From: Rhodospirillaceae bacterium
GTDB taxonomy: Bacteria; Pseudomonadota; Alphaproteobacteria; Rhodospirillales; 2-02-FULL-58-16
NCBI GenBank assembly: GCA_013349695.1
Contig: DUZD01000218.1
Coordinates: 1 to 6,208, forward strand
DNA: 6,208 nt
Direction of reading: 5' to 3'
Within the stretch, counting starts at the first letter, position 1, and each line of letters starts with the position of its first letter. The translations under genes were made by a program, and so were the position numbers. The notes beneath the pieces were generated by a model that saw nothing but the letters and a program-made list of their open reading frames with translations, did not search any database and was not told the origin of the DNA. Positions 1 through 5,260 of the stretch are shown here, piece by piece.

Positions 1-993
1 CGCTTGCTGCCATCGCTCCCAGCCGGCCCGAACCCGTTGTTGCTTCCTCAGATCGTCTAGGGAAAACCCGCCGCCGCCCGGCGCCGTCGGCGCGATGGTA
101 GCAGGCCGCGACGCGACCGCCCTGCCCGGCAGCACGAAGACGAAGTCGCCCTGGTTGTATCTCACGTCATGGAGCTTGCCGGCCTTCGGCGTCTGCGCGG
201 CGTCCGTCAAGGCCGCCATCCGCTGGCCAAGGAACAACCCCAATTCCTCGCCGGTCACATAGCCGTCGCCGTTGAAGTCCGCTTTCTCCTCGCCGCCGAG
301 AGCCCTTACGAAGTATTCCCGAAAGCTGCCGTCGTCGCGCACCTGCTGGCCGGCGTCGCCGGAAGTGATGAACTGACGAACCGCCTTCGTCGTCTTGCCG
401 GTGATCGGCTTGGGGGTTCCGCCGCGAGCCTCGAAAATGGTCCCGGAGAAGCAACTGTCAAAGATGGAGAGCACATGCTTCGACTTGGCCAGCCGCACCA
501 GCGAGCCGAAATCCCGCATCGGCAGAGCCTTGATCAGAAATCCGGGGTCCATCGACAAGGGCGCGTCGGCCGGCACCAGATAGCCCTCGCCGTCCACGGT
601 CTCCCCGTGGCCGGCGTACCAGAGGAACAGACGGGCTTGCGGGTCGGCCCCCTCGATGGCGAAGAAGCGGCGCAGAACAGCGCGCAGTTCATCGGCCTCG
701 AGGTCCGTCTTCAGGGTCACGTCAAAACCCTGGCGGCGCAACTCCTCGGCGACCCGCTTGGCGTCCTTTACCGCCATGCCCAGGCGTGGCCAGCCGTTGC
801 TGTAGCCGTCGATGCCGATGACCAGGGCGTGGCTGGAGCCGTAAAGCTTGACCGTTCCGGCGGCCGCCGCCCCCGGCGCCTCGCTGGCCCGGAGCGTCAC
901 CTCAATGCCGCGCGTTTCGGCGGCGTCGAGGGTCGGCGAGGGCAGCAGCAAAGCGGTAAACACCGCCGCCGCCAGCCAACCTCCGTTTCGCAT
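1..993 (-). CDS. Exported caspase-like (peptidase C14) protease with EF-hand, 3' end cut by window
   Basis: The frame is open for 331 codons and runs off the left edge, so the C terminus is missing. Residues 1-25 form a signal peptide (basic MRN start, hydrophobic AAAVFTALLLP core), so the protein should act outside the cytoplasm. A caspase fold follows: beta-strand HALVIGIDGY (55-64), then LFLWYAGHG with the catalytic His at 129, then VLSIFDSCFSG with the catalytic Cys at 181. A p10-like stretch RQFITSGDAGQQV (206-218) follows. Residues 239-250 match a canonical EF-hand loop (D-x-N-x-D-G-x-x-T-x-x-E), which suggests calcium binding. A Gly/Pro-rich linker (about 299-309) leads into a charged segment rich in Arg, Lys, Gln and Trp that continues beyond the window. 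Family knowledge: bacterial C14 proteins usually cleave after Arg/Lys, and many carry extra C-terminal domains. The gene is last of four co-directional genes, 41 bases after the lipoprotein gene. The start is uncertain: ATG at 1002 is also in frame. Confidence 0.93.
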   Translation of the reverse strand, partial: MRNGGWLAAAVFTALLLPSPTLDAAETRGIEVTLRASEAPGAAAAGTVKLYGSSHALVIGIDGYSNGWPRLGMAVKDAKRVAEELRRQGFDVTLKTDLEADELRAVLRRFFAIEGADPQARLFLWYAGHGETVDGEGYLVPADAPLSMDPGFLIKALPMRDFGSLVRLAKSKHVLSIFDSCFSGTIFEARGGTPKPITGKTTKAVRQFITSGDAGQQVRDDGSFREYFVRALGGEEKADFNGDGYVTGEELGLFLGQRMAALTDAAQTPKAGKLHDVRYNQGDFVFVLPGRAVASRPATIAPTAPGGGGFSLDDLRKQQRVRAGWERWQQA

Positions 994-1034
994 CCCTATC
1001 ATCCGCGCCACTCGCCCAGCCCCTTGGAACGGGA

Positions 1035-1385
1035 TTACTGGGTGATCGGTTGCATCTGCCCGGGAGCGCCAATGACGCCGCCGTCACCCGAGCCGGGGGT
1101 GGCCGGCAACGGGTCAAGGACCCTCGATATCAGAATCCATTTCTGTCCCCGGTAGCGGCAGACCGTTGCTTGGCCTTGCCGCGCCACGCCGACGCCGATC
1201 CGGTAATACCGGTAGACCTGGCATTCGCTGCCGTCCGGGCGCCTATATTCGCGCATGGGATTGGTGGCGACATCGATGTTGGTGGTCCCGGCAAGGATGA
1301 CTTGCGCGGCCTCCGACATCGTCGCCTGGCAAGCCGCCACGGCAAGCCCGGCCATGATAAGGCCGAAAATCGCGGCAACCTTCAT
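1035..1385 (-). CDS. Small lipoprotein resembling a 17-kDa surface-antigen C-terminal domain
   Basis: This 116-aa protein begins with a lipoprotein signal peptide: MKVAAIFGLIMAGLAVAAC, with a V-A-A-C lipobox and Cys at 19, so it is probably lipid-anchored in the envelope. The mature part contains REYRRPDGSECQVYRYY (about 45-61) and a later ATVCRYRGQKWIL (about 72-84). This pattern of two Cys within a short beta-rich domain, with 'DG..C..Y' followed by 'A..C...G.W', resembles the C-terminal domain of 17-kDa/16-kDa surface antigens. The glycine-zipper found in many of those proteins is absent. The tail is Gly/Pro-rich. An excellent ribosome binding site precedes the ATG, and the start lies 19 bases after the stop of the serine protease gene, so the two are almost certainly co-transcribed. 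The family assignment rests on pattern resemblance only; a role as structural or inhibitory partner of the adjacent proteases is inference. Confidence 0.85.
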   Translation of the reverse strand: MKVAAIFGLIMAGLAVAACQATMSEAAQVILAGTTNIDVATNPMREYRRPDGSECQVYRYYRIGVGVARQGQATVCRYRGQKWILISRVLDPLPATPGSGDGGVIGAPGQMQPITQ

Positions 1386-1390
1386 CGCTT

Positions 1391-1397
1391 CACCTCC
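1391..1397 (-). promoter_or_regulatory. Strong ribosome binding site for the small lipoprotein gene
   Basis: On the minus strand the sequence reads GGAGGTG, five bases before the ATG at 1385. It is a near-perfect Shine-Dalgarno sequence and the strongest in the window. It fits in the 19-base gap after the serine protease stop codon, supporting coupled expression with a high yield of the lipoprotein. Confidence 0.8.
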
Positions 1398-1404
1398 TTC
1401 GTGT

Positions 1405-2304
1405 TCACTGAACCGCTTGCCATCCGCTGTCGGCGGGCGGCGAAGCGCTCGGCGGCGGCGGCGCGGCGGCGCCGAGAAGCCGGCTCATGATCTTGCTGCG
1501 GGCAAGGATGGCCATCATCCGTTTGGCGAAGTTCACTTGATCCTGGATACCGGCGAAATGAAGGCCGACGAGAGCCATGTCGTTGTCGGAGAAAACCGGC
1601 GCCCCGGAGCTGCCGCCAAGGGTATCGCAAAAATGACGGATTTCTTCCGGCCTCTCGGTTGCCTTGTCGGCGCGGCAGTTGCGCCGCGCCAGCCGCTTCG
1701 CCTTGCCGGCGGAATGCTGAATGATGAACAGTTCCTCCCTGCCCTCGGGATCGCGGGCGCCTAGCGGGACGGTGCCGTATTTACGCCCCGGATTGCCGTC
1801 GACGCGGACGATCGTGTAATCGAGGGCTGGGTCCGTCTCGATGGGCCGGAGATCGACCTTGAACCTATCGACGCCGCCGGTATCCCCCTCTTGCAGGTAA
1901 TTCATGAGAAGAGAAGCGGAAATCACCTCGAAGCCGTCTTCTCCCTTGCCCGGAATGCAATGATGGTTGGTGACCATGAGATCGTCGGATATCAGCCATC
2001 CCGTACATACCGACACCACTCTCTTGCCGCCCTTGCCGAGCAGCAGATCCAGCCGGCCGATCGGCTTGGCGGCGATCCGGTAGCGGTTGTTGGCGGAGAA
2101 GTTCTTGATCGGCTCGAAATTGTCGGTGTCGCCGATCAGCTTTTCCAGGTGTCCGAGCGATTGCGGCAACGGCAGGTCGATGCGGCCGTAATAGTTTCCC
2201 GGATACCGGATCTCGGGTCCGGCGGCGGCCGGATTCGCCGCCATCAGCATCGCCGAACAAACGGCCGCCAACAGGCCTTCGGCGAAATGCCTCCTCGTCA
2301 CCAT
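1405..2304 (-). CDS. Secreted trypsin-like serine protease with Tat-like signal peptide
   Basis: The 299-aa protein has a chymotrypsin-fold (S1/trypsin-like) catalytic triad. His is at 115 in MVTNHHC, Asp at 162 in DPALDYTIVRVD, and Ser at 233 in GGSSGAP. Four Cys (100, 116, 210, 226) flank these motifs and could form disulfides, fitting a periplasmic or extracellular location. The N terminus is MVTRRHFAEGLL, a T-R-R-x-F twin-arginine-like motif, then a hydrophobic stretch ending ANPAAA before G29, a plausible signal peptidase site. The C terminus is Pro/Ala/Ser-rich, from about 279 (PPPPSASPP). Start choice: GAGGG at 2310-2314 is 5 bases from the ATG at 2304 but only 2 from the ATG at 2307, so 2304 is preferred; a GTG at 2301 is also possible. 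The gene sits second in the unit, 149 bases after its upstream neighbour. Function as a protease is well supported; the substrate is unknown. Confidence 0.92.
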   Translation of the reverse strand: MVTRRHFAEGLLAAVCSAMLMAANPAAAGPEIRYPGNYYGRIDLPLPQSLGHLEKLIGDTDNFEPIKNFSANNRYRIAAKPIGRLDLLLGKGGKRVVSVCTGWLISDDLMVTNHHCIPGKGEDGFEVISASLLMNYLQEGDTGGVDRFKVDLRPIETDPALDYTIVRVDGNPGRKYGTVPLGARDPEGREELFIIQHSAGKAKRLARRNCRADKATERPEEIRHFCDTLGGSSGAPVFSDNDMALVGLHFAGIQDQVNFAKRMMAILARSKIMSRLLGAAAPPPPSASPPADSGWQAVQ

Positions 2305-2453
2305 CATTGCCCTCAATTCGCGTCGCGGCGGCGAGCCCGCCGTTGCCGGGAAAATGAATGCCGGACGATGCTTCTCGATCCCCGCGCAAGCTTTTTCCCC
2401 CGAGACGGTGTTTTCCGCCCCCGGACGGCCGGGAACGGCAAGCGGAGCTCAGC

Positions 2454-3410
2454 TCAGCAGAAACGGCCCCGGCATTCGGAGGGAAAGGGAGTCGTGCCAC
2501 CGATGATTTTATCGATTTCGATCGCCGTTCCCCTTATGTTCACCTTGGCCTTGCTGTCGGGGTCGAGGCCCATGTCCATCAGCAGGATGTTTATCCACTT
2601 GTAGACTTTATTGCCCGGCGCCTTGGTGCGATAGGCGTAGGTCATCACCGCCGTATCGCCGGTCGGCCGGCCGGAGCGCACGAAACCCGGAAACTCCTTT
2701 TCCATGACTTCGGTGAACTCGATGATTTCGCGGGTGGAGAAGTTCCTGAACGTCACCGCGTATTCATTGGCCAAGCCGCCGCCCAGCGAAGACGCCCCCG
2801 ACATGCCGTCGCCACGCGTCAAATAGGCCAGTTTCCTGCGCAGCACGTCGCCCAACGAAGCGCCGAGATCACGGGCGTGGTCGCCGACCGCCTCCTGGAC
2901 GCAGAACTGGTTGCATGGGTCGGGGATGGGGAACTTGTGTCTGGGCGCCTCCCAGGCCTCCAGGAACCGCCGCGCCTCGACATCGTAAATATCGCCGGTG
3001 ATGCGGGCCTCGGCCTTGGCAAACCCGGAAAAGATCTTCCTGGCGGCCCGCAATTTGAGGATGACCATGGCCCTGACGTGGTTTCTCGGATCACTGCCTT
3101 GGTTGACGATGGTCAGCCGTTCGACCAGTTCCATCTTGGAACGGCGGGTTCCTGGGATCGACCAGCCGAGATTGGCGGCGAGCATCTCCTCGTCGACAAT
3201 GAAGAAGCCATATCGGGTCATCTGGTTCTGCAATTCCCGAAAGGCCCGAAGGAAGATGGGGCTGGTATGCCTGACGCTCAACTCGTCGGAATCATCGACC
3301 ATCACCATGACCCGGATGCCCGATCCCGATTGCGCCAGGGAAGGGCTCGGCATCGCCGCGCAGGAAATCAGGAACAACCCCGATATCGCCGTCAAAAACG
3401 CTTTTCTCAT
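2454..3410 (-). CDS. Uncharacterised two-domain envelope (lipo)protein, first gene of the protease operon
   Basis: This 318-aa protein is exported. MRKAFLTAISGLFLISC carries an L-I-S-C lipobox (Cys 17), although a signal peptidase I site at SLA-QS (after residue 26) is an alternative. Residues about 31-196 form an alpha/beta domain with strands such as IRVMVMVDD, a helix rich in RELQNQM, GFFIVDEEML, ARITGDIYD and the helix LGDVLRRKLAYL; the layout recalls CsgG/FlgO/LpoB-type envelope proteins, but I recognise no signature that proves it. Residues about 216-302 form a second small domain predicted as beta-alpha-beta-beta-alpha-beta (AVTFRNF, EIIEFTEVMEKEF, TAVMTYAYRT, WINILLMDMG, NIRGTAIEI). 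Cys 166 and 170 (CNQFC) and 313 and 318 may form disulfides. AGGGAG lies 6 bases before the ATG at 3410 and only 3 before the one at 3413, so 3410 is chosen. The gene leads the minus-strand unit. Confidence 0.85.
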   Translation of the reverse strand: MRKAFLTAISGLFLISCAAMPSPSLAQSGSGIRVMVMVDDSDELSVRHTSPIFLRAFRELQNQMTRYGFFIVDEEMLAANLGWSIPGTRRSKMELVERLTIVNQGSDPRNHVRAMVILKLRAARKIFSGFAKAEARITGDIYDVEARRFLEAWEAPRHKFPIPDPCNQFCVQEAVGDHARDLGASLGDVLRRKLAYLTRGDGMSGASSLGGGLANEYAVTFRNFSTREIIEFTEVMEKEFPGFVRSGRPTGDTAVMTYAYRTKAPGNKVYKWINILLMDMGLDPDSKAKVNIRGTAIEIDKIIGGTTPFPSECRGRFC

Positions 3411-3483
3411 CATTTGCTCCCTATCACGTAAACCATCATGACCGAAAAGTTATGCTTCTCCGTCTATGGCAGGACGTGCGGCG

Positions 3484-3494
3484 TTTTCCGAAAA
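3484..3494. repeat. Palindrome TTTTCCGAAAA, possible operator half of a pair
   Basis: TTTTC and GAAAA are perfect inverted arms around one central C. It lies 74 bases upstream of the start of the minus-strand operon and resembles the palindrome at 3573-3582. The placement would fit a regulator binding site; this is inference. Confidence 0.35.
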
Positions 3495-3503
3495 ATTCTT
3501 CAA

Positions 3504-3520
3504 TCCCGTGACGGACGGGA
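3504..3520. repeat. Inverted repeat, 6-bp stem with 5-base loop
   Basis: TCCCGT (3504-3509) pairs with ACGGGA (3515-3520) around GACGG. On the minus strand the stem is followed within a few bases by an A/T-rich stretch ending in five T, so it could act as a leaky terminator or leader hairpin upstream of the protease operon. The T run is not immediately adjacent, which weakens this reading. Confidence 0.3.
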
Positions 3521-3572
3521 GCCGCCGACGCCGGTGGACAGCGCCGCCAGCCAACCCCAACGAGCCGCAACC

Positions 3573-3582
3573 TTTTCGAAAA
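3573..3582. repeat. Perfect palindrome TTTTCGAAAA
   Basis: A perfect 10-bp palindrome, related to TTTTCCGAAAA about 89 bases to its left in the same divergent region. Paired palindromes between divergent genes are typical of shared operators, but no regulator gene is in the window. Confidence 0.35.
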
Positions 3583-3623
3583 TAGCCCCTCCACTCTATG
3601 ACCGGCCATGCCGCCTCCACGGA

Positions 3624-3640
3624 CGCGTCGCTCCGACGCG
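3624..3640. repeat. GC-rich inverted repeat, 7-bp stem with 3-base loop
   Basis: CGCGTCG (3624-3630) and CGACGCG (3634-3640) are perfect inverted arms around CTC. No T run follows on either strand, so it is not an intrinsic terminator. Function unknown. Confidence 0.4.
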
Positions 3641-3736
3641 CGAGTAAACGATGAGCAGTATATTGTTTCGCGAAGCCAATTCAAAGGCATCCGTGAAACC
3701 GAGCCTAAAAAACCATTGCCGGACAAACCGGCCCAG

Positions 3737-3762
3737 GCCGCGACAAGGTGCCGCGACAGGGT
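3737..3762 (+). repeat. Tandem direct repeat, two copies of a 13-bp unit
   Basis: GCCGCGACAAGGT (3737-3749) is followed directly by GCCGCGACAGGGT (3750-3762), with one mismatch. The pair lies about 70 to 90 bases upstream of the lipoprotein start. It could be a tandem binding site or a simple slippage duplication. Confidence 0.6.
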
Positions 3763-3767
3763 GCTTG

Positions 3768-3784
3768 CGCCGCCGTTGGCGGCG
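3768..3784 (+). repeat. Strong hairpin in the leader of the lipoprotein gene
   Basis: CGCCGCC (3768-3774) and GGCGGCG (3778-3784) are perfect 7-bp arms around GTT. The stem is all G/C and ends 29 bases before the in-frame ATG at 3814. It has no T run, so it is not a terminator; it may shape translation of the downstream gene. Confidence 0.45.
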
Positions 3785-3828
3785 GGTCATCATGGGCCGT
3801 GGATTTACGGCAAATGCGGATGTCGGCC

Positions 3829-4407
3829 ATGCGGCGCCTTCGATCGTTCGGGGTATTTTTTTCTCTGGTCTTGCTGGCTGCCTGCGAAACCGCCCCGCCG
3901 CCTTCGGGCTCGACACTCCCCCCTGCCAGCTGGCCGGCCTATGGAGAGCCTTTCCGCCTCGACGTGGCGGAGGTGCTGGTGGAGAAAAGCTTTCCTTCCG
4001 CCGCCGGCTCGCAAGCTCTTTACCCGCTCGACCTGACGCCCGCCGTCGAGGATTGGGCCGTGGCCCGACTGCGGGCGGTAGGGAGCCACGGCAAGGCCCG
4101 GGTGGTCGTCGGCAACGCCATTATCCAGGAATCGATCAAGCGCAAGATCGCCGGCGGCGGCCTTGGCTTCGAACGGTTCAGGCATTATCAGGGGGTGATC
4201 GAAGTGCGCATCGACGTCACCGACATCTCGACCCAACGCTTTGGGTTTCCCGCCGCCACCGCAAGCCTGCGGAGAACGGCGCCGGTTGATATCGACGCCG
4301 CCCGCCGCCGGCGCATCGGCGAGGCCATGGCCGCCGACATGCTGCGGCGGTTGGACCGCGCCCTCGCCGCCCAGATCAGGGAGCGCCTGGCCGGCTTCAT
4401 CCGCTAG
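3829..4407 (+). CDS. Uncharacterised lipoprotein of 192 aa
   Basis: The N terminus MRRLRSFGVFFSLVLLAAC is a classic lipoprotein signal peptide (two Arg, hydrophobic core, L-A-A-C lipobox, Cys 19). A Pro/Ser-rich linker (about 22-37) follows. The mature domain alternates strands and helices: PFRLDVAEVLVEKSF (41-55), a stretch around PLDLTPAVEDWAVARLRAVG (66-85), KARVVVGNAIIQESI (89-103), VIEVRIDVTDI (123-133), and a long C-terminal amphipathic helix rich in Arg and Ala (about 156-188). I do not recognise the family. Two in-frame ATGs lie upstream (3814, 3820); 3829 is chosen because it gives a normal-length signal peptide, although none has a strong ribosome binding site. The gene is divergent from the protease operon. 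Its stop TAG overlaps the CTAG beside an IS remnant, so the native C terminus may have been altered by insertion. Confidence 0.85.
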   Translation: MRRLRSFGVFFSLVLLAACETAPPPSGSTLPPASWPAYGEPFRLDVAEVLVEKSFPSAAGSQALYPLDLTPAVEDWAVARLRAVGSHGKARVVVGNAIIQESIKRKIAGGGLGFERFRHYQGVIEVRIDVTDISTQRFGFPAATASLRRTAPVDIDAARRRRIGEAMAADMLRRLDRALAAQIRERLAGFIR

Positions 4408-4422
4408 CAGGCTGCTGAAAAA
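4404..4422. mobile_element. IS end with adjoining CTAG target site
   Basis: CAGGCTGCTGAAAAA (4408-4422) is a typical IS terminal sequence and is adjacent to the transposase C terminus, as expected for the end of an element whose body extends to the right. CTAG (4404-4407) abuts it directly; IS5-type elements commonly target YTAR sites, so CTAG could be the target duplication. The other end and a second CTAG were not found. Confidence 0.55.
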
Positions 4423-4667
4423 CGCACCGTCCCCCGGTATCTGATCCGGTTTTGGAGTTTCAGTCTTGCGGTGTGGATTTCGAAGCCCTTTTTCAGGGTC
4501 ATTTCCGCCGGAAACCTTGATTTTTTGGTCTTTTGGGCAGACTCCTGGCATGGTGGTATCTCCGCCAGAAGTTTGGGCAGCCGGACGAGGTTGTAGGCGG
4601 CGGGCGCCAGGGTGAAGGAAGCAGGCGTTGCGCCGTTCTTCGGCCGGGACGAAAGTTCCGGTTTTTT
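4404..4667 (-). pseudogene. Remnant of an IS transposase (DDE type, C-terminal fragment)
   Basis: In one minus-strand frame, open from a stop at 4668-4670 to TAG at 4404-4406, 87 codons include SFTLAPAAYNLVRLPKLLA. This matches the conserved C-terminal 'F.....AAYNLVRLPKLL' segment of DDE_Tnp_1 transposases such as the IS5/IS1182-like groups. Nothing of the catalytic DDE core is present, there is no start codon with a ribosome binding site, and the upstream frame is closed by a stop. A neighbouring minus-strand frame ends in FFSSLL, a common C-terminal ending in these transposases, which suggests a frameshift inside the fragment. The piece lies between the lipoprotein and flagellar-like genes. 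The transposase assignment is confident; the exact IS family is not. Confidence 0.75.
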
Positions 4668-4700
4668 TTATGGCCGCGCAACCGGCTGTGAGCACCGTCA

Positions 4701-4730
4701 TAGACGGACGGAACGGAGCGGTTCTATGAT
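4701..4730 (+). promoter_or_regulatory. Candidate sigma-70-type promoter for the flagellar-like gene
   Basis: TAGACG (4701-4706, four of six to TTGACA) and TATGAT (4725-4730, five of six to TATAAT) are separated by 18 bases and lie 38 bases upstream of the ATG at 4769. Prediction by eye only; no flagellar sigma-28 consensus was seen here. Confidence 0.3.
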
Positions 4731-4768
4731 TCTCGCAATTCCGCGTCGAGACCACATCCAGGCGAGCC

Positions 4769-5098
4769 ATGCAAATATCCGGTGCCATGTCATCGGCCAT
4801 CTCGTCCCTGACCGCCAATGCCGCCGTGCTTGCGGCGGTGGCCGAAAATGTCGCCAACGTCAACAGCGAGGATTTCGACGCCGTCGAGATCAGGGCTACC
4901 AGCCTGGCCGGCGGCCGGAAGAACGGCGTAAGTCACGCCTCGGGAGGCGTTCGGATCAACGTCTTGAGGCAGGGAGAGGTGGATTTGGGCAAGGAGTTCT
5001 CGCGCCTTATCCAGGCCCGTGCCGCCTACGCTTTCGGCGCCCGGTTATTGCCTGTCGGTGACCATATGCTGAGGGAACTGCTCGACCTCAAGGCTTAG
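4769..5098 (+). CDS. Orphan flagellar rod/hook-type protein, 109 aa
   Basis: The protein has the two halves of the flagellar rod/hook family. The N terminus (2-33) is an amphipathic helix with AENVANVNSEDF (25-36), the 'NxANxxT' signature of Flg_bb_rod. The C terminus (70-109) has EVDLGKEFSRLIQARAAYAFGARLL ending DHMLRELLDLKA, the Flg_bbr_C pattern (VDL..EF...I.AQ.AY.AN...I.....ML..LL.LK). The C-terminal end resembles FlgG/FlgE more than FlgC. At 109 aa it is shorter than FlgB or FlgC (about 130 aa), with only some 35 residues between the two segments, and the usual Asn after AY.A is Gly (AFGARLL). AGG at 4760-4762 is 6 bases before the ATG. No other flagellar genes are nearby, so it may be an auxiliary rod-like protein or a stray copy. 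It probably packs into a coiled-coil rod or hook layer if expressed. Confidence 0.85.
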   Translation: MQISGAMSSAISSLTANAAVLAAVAENVANVNSEDFDAVEIRATSLAGGRKNGVSHASGGVRINVLRQGEVDLGKEFSRLIQARAAYAFGARLLPVGDHMLRELLDLKA

Positions 5099-5136
5099 AA
5101 TACCAAGTCTTGAAGATGATCTTGTCTCTTTTCGCG

Positions 5137-5167
5137 TTCACCCTTATTTTTTACCGGCTCTTATAAG
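5137..5167 (+). promoter_or_regulatory. Weak candidate promoter for the Panacea gene
   Basis: TTCACC (5137-5142) and TATAAG (5162-5167) are 19 bases apart, within an A/T-rich stretch between the flagellar-like and Panacea genes. The -10 also overlaps the palindrome CTTATAAG (5160-5167). The long spacer makes this tentative. Confidence 0.25.
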
Positions 5168-5248
5168 ACACTGGACATTCGCGGATTATCGCGGGCGCTT
5201 TTGCCGGCGTTGGAAGCCCCCCTCCCCAGGGTTACCGCCCGCGAAGAC

Positions 5249-5253
5249 GAGGA
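5249..5253 (+). promoter_or_regulatory. Ribosome binding site fixing the Panacea gene start
   Basis: GAGGA lies 7 bases before the ATG at 5261. The frame is open further upstream, to an ATG-like start at 5201, but that has no comparable site and the extra residues (Pro, Arg, Glu-rich) are not part of the domain. The site therefore supports 5261. Confidence 0.7.
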
Positions 5254-5260
5254 ACGTAAT

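Larger units (their letters stand above)
3411..3828. other. Divergent intergenic region with multiple inverted repeats
   Basis: About 400 bases separate two divergent genes, so promoters for both the protease operon (minus) and the lipoprotein (plus) should lie here. I see no open frame with a good start signal and recognisable protein. The stretch is locally more A/T-rich than the genes and contains two TTTTC(C)GAAAA palindromes, three GC-rich hairpins and a tandem 13-bp repeat, listed separately. No convincing sigma-70 promoter pair stands out. Confidence 0.6.

Noticed and set aside
169..1155. Long plus-strand open frame of 328 codons opposite the caspase gene
   Set aside because: It is antisense to a gene with clear catalytic motifs, is rich in Arg/Gly/His with no domain, and is a typical high-GC shadow frame.
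2420..2433. Hairpin CCCGG/CCGGG between the envelope protein and serine protease genes
   Set aside because: A 5-bp stem with no T run on either strand; not enough for a terminator, so the operon reading stands.
2358..3431. Plus-strand open frame of 357 codons opposite the two-domain envelope protein
   Set aside because: The minus-strand frame has a lipoprotein signal, ribosome binding site and regular secondary structure; the plus-strand frame has none.
3438..3647. Small plus-strand open frame in the divergent region
   Set aside because: No ribosome binding site, no recognisable features, and composition unlike the neighbouring genes.
3805..4863. Minus-strand open frame of 352 codons crossing the lipoprotein and IS remnant
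   Set aside because: It spans two unrelated segments and is antisense to a well-formed lipoprotein; only the IS part in another frame makes sense.
5099..5260. Search for a small toxin gene upstream of the Panacea gene
   Set aside because: The 160-base gap has no open frame with a start signal, so a toxin-antitoxin pair cannot be claimed.
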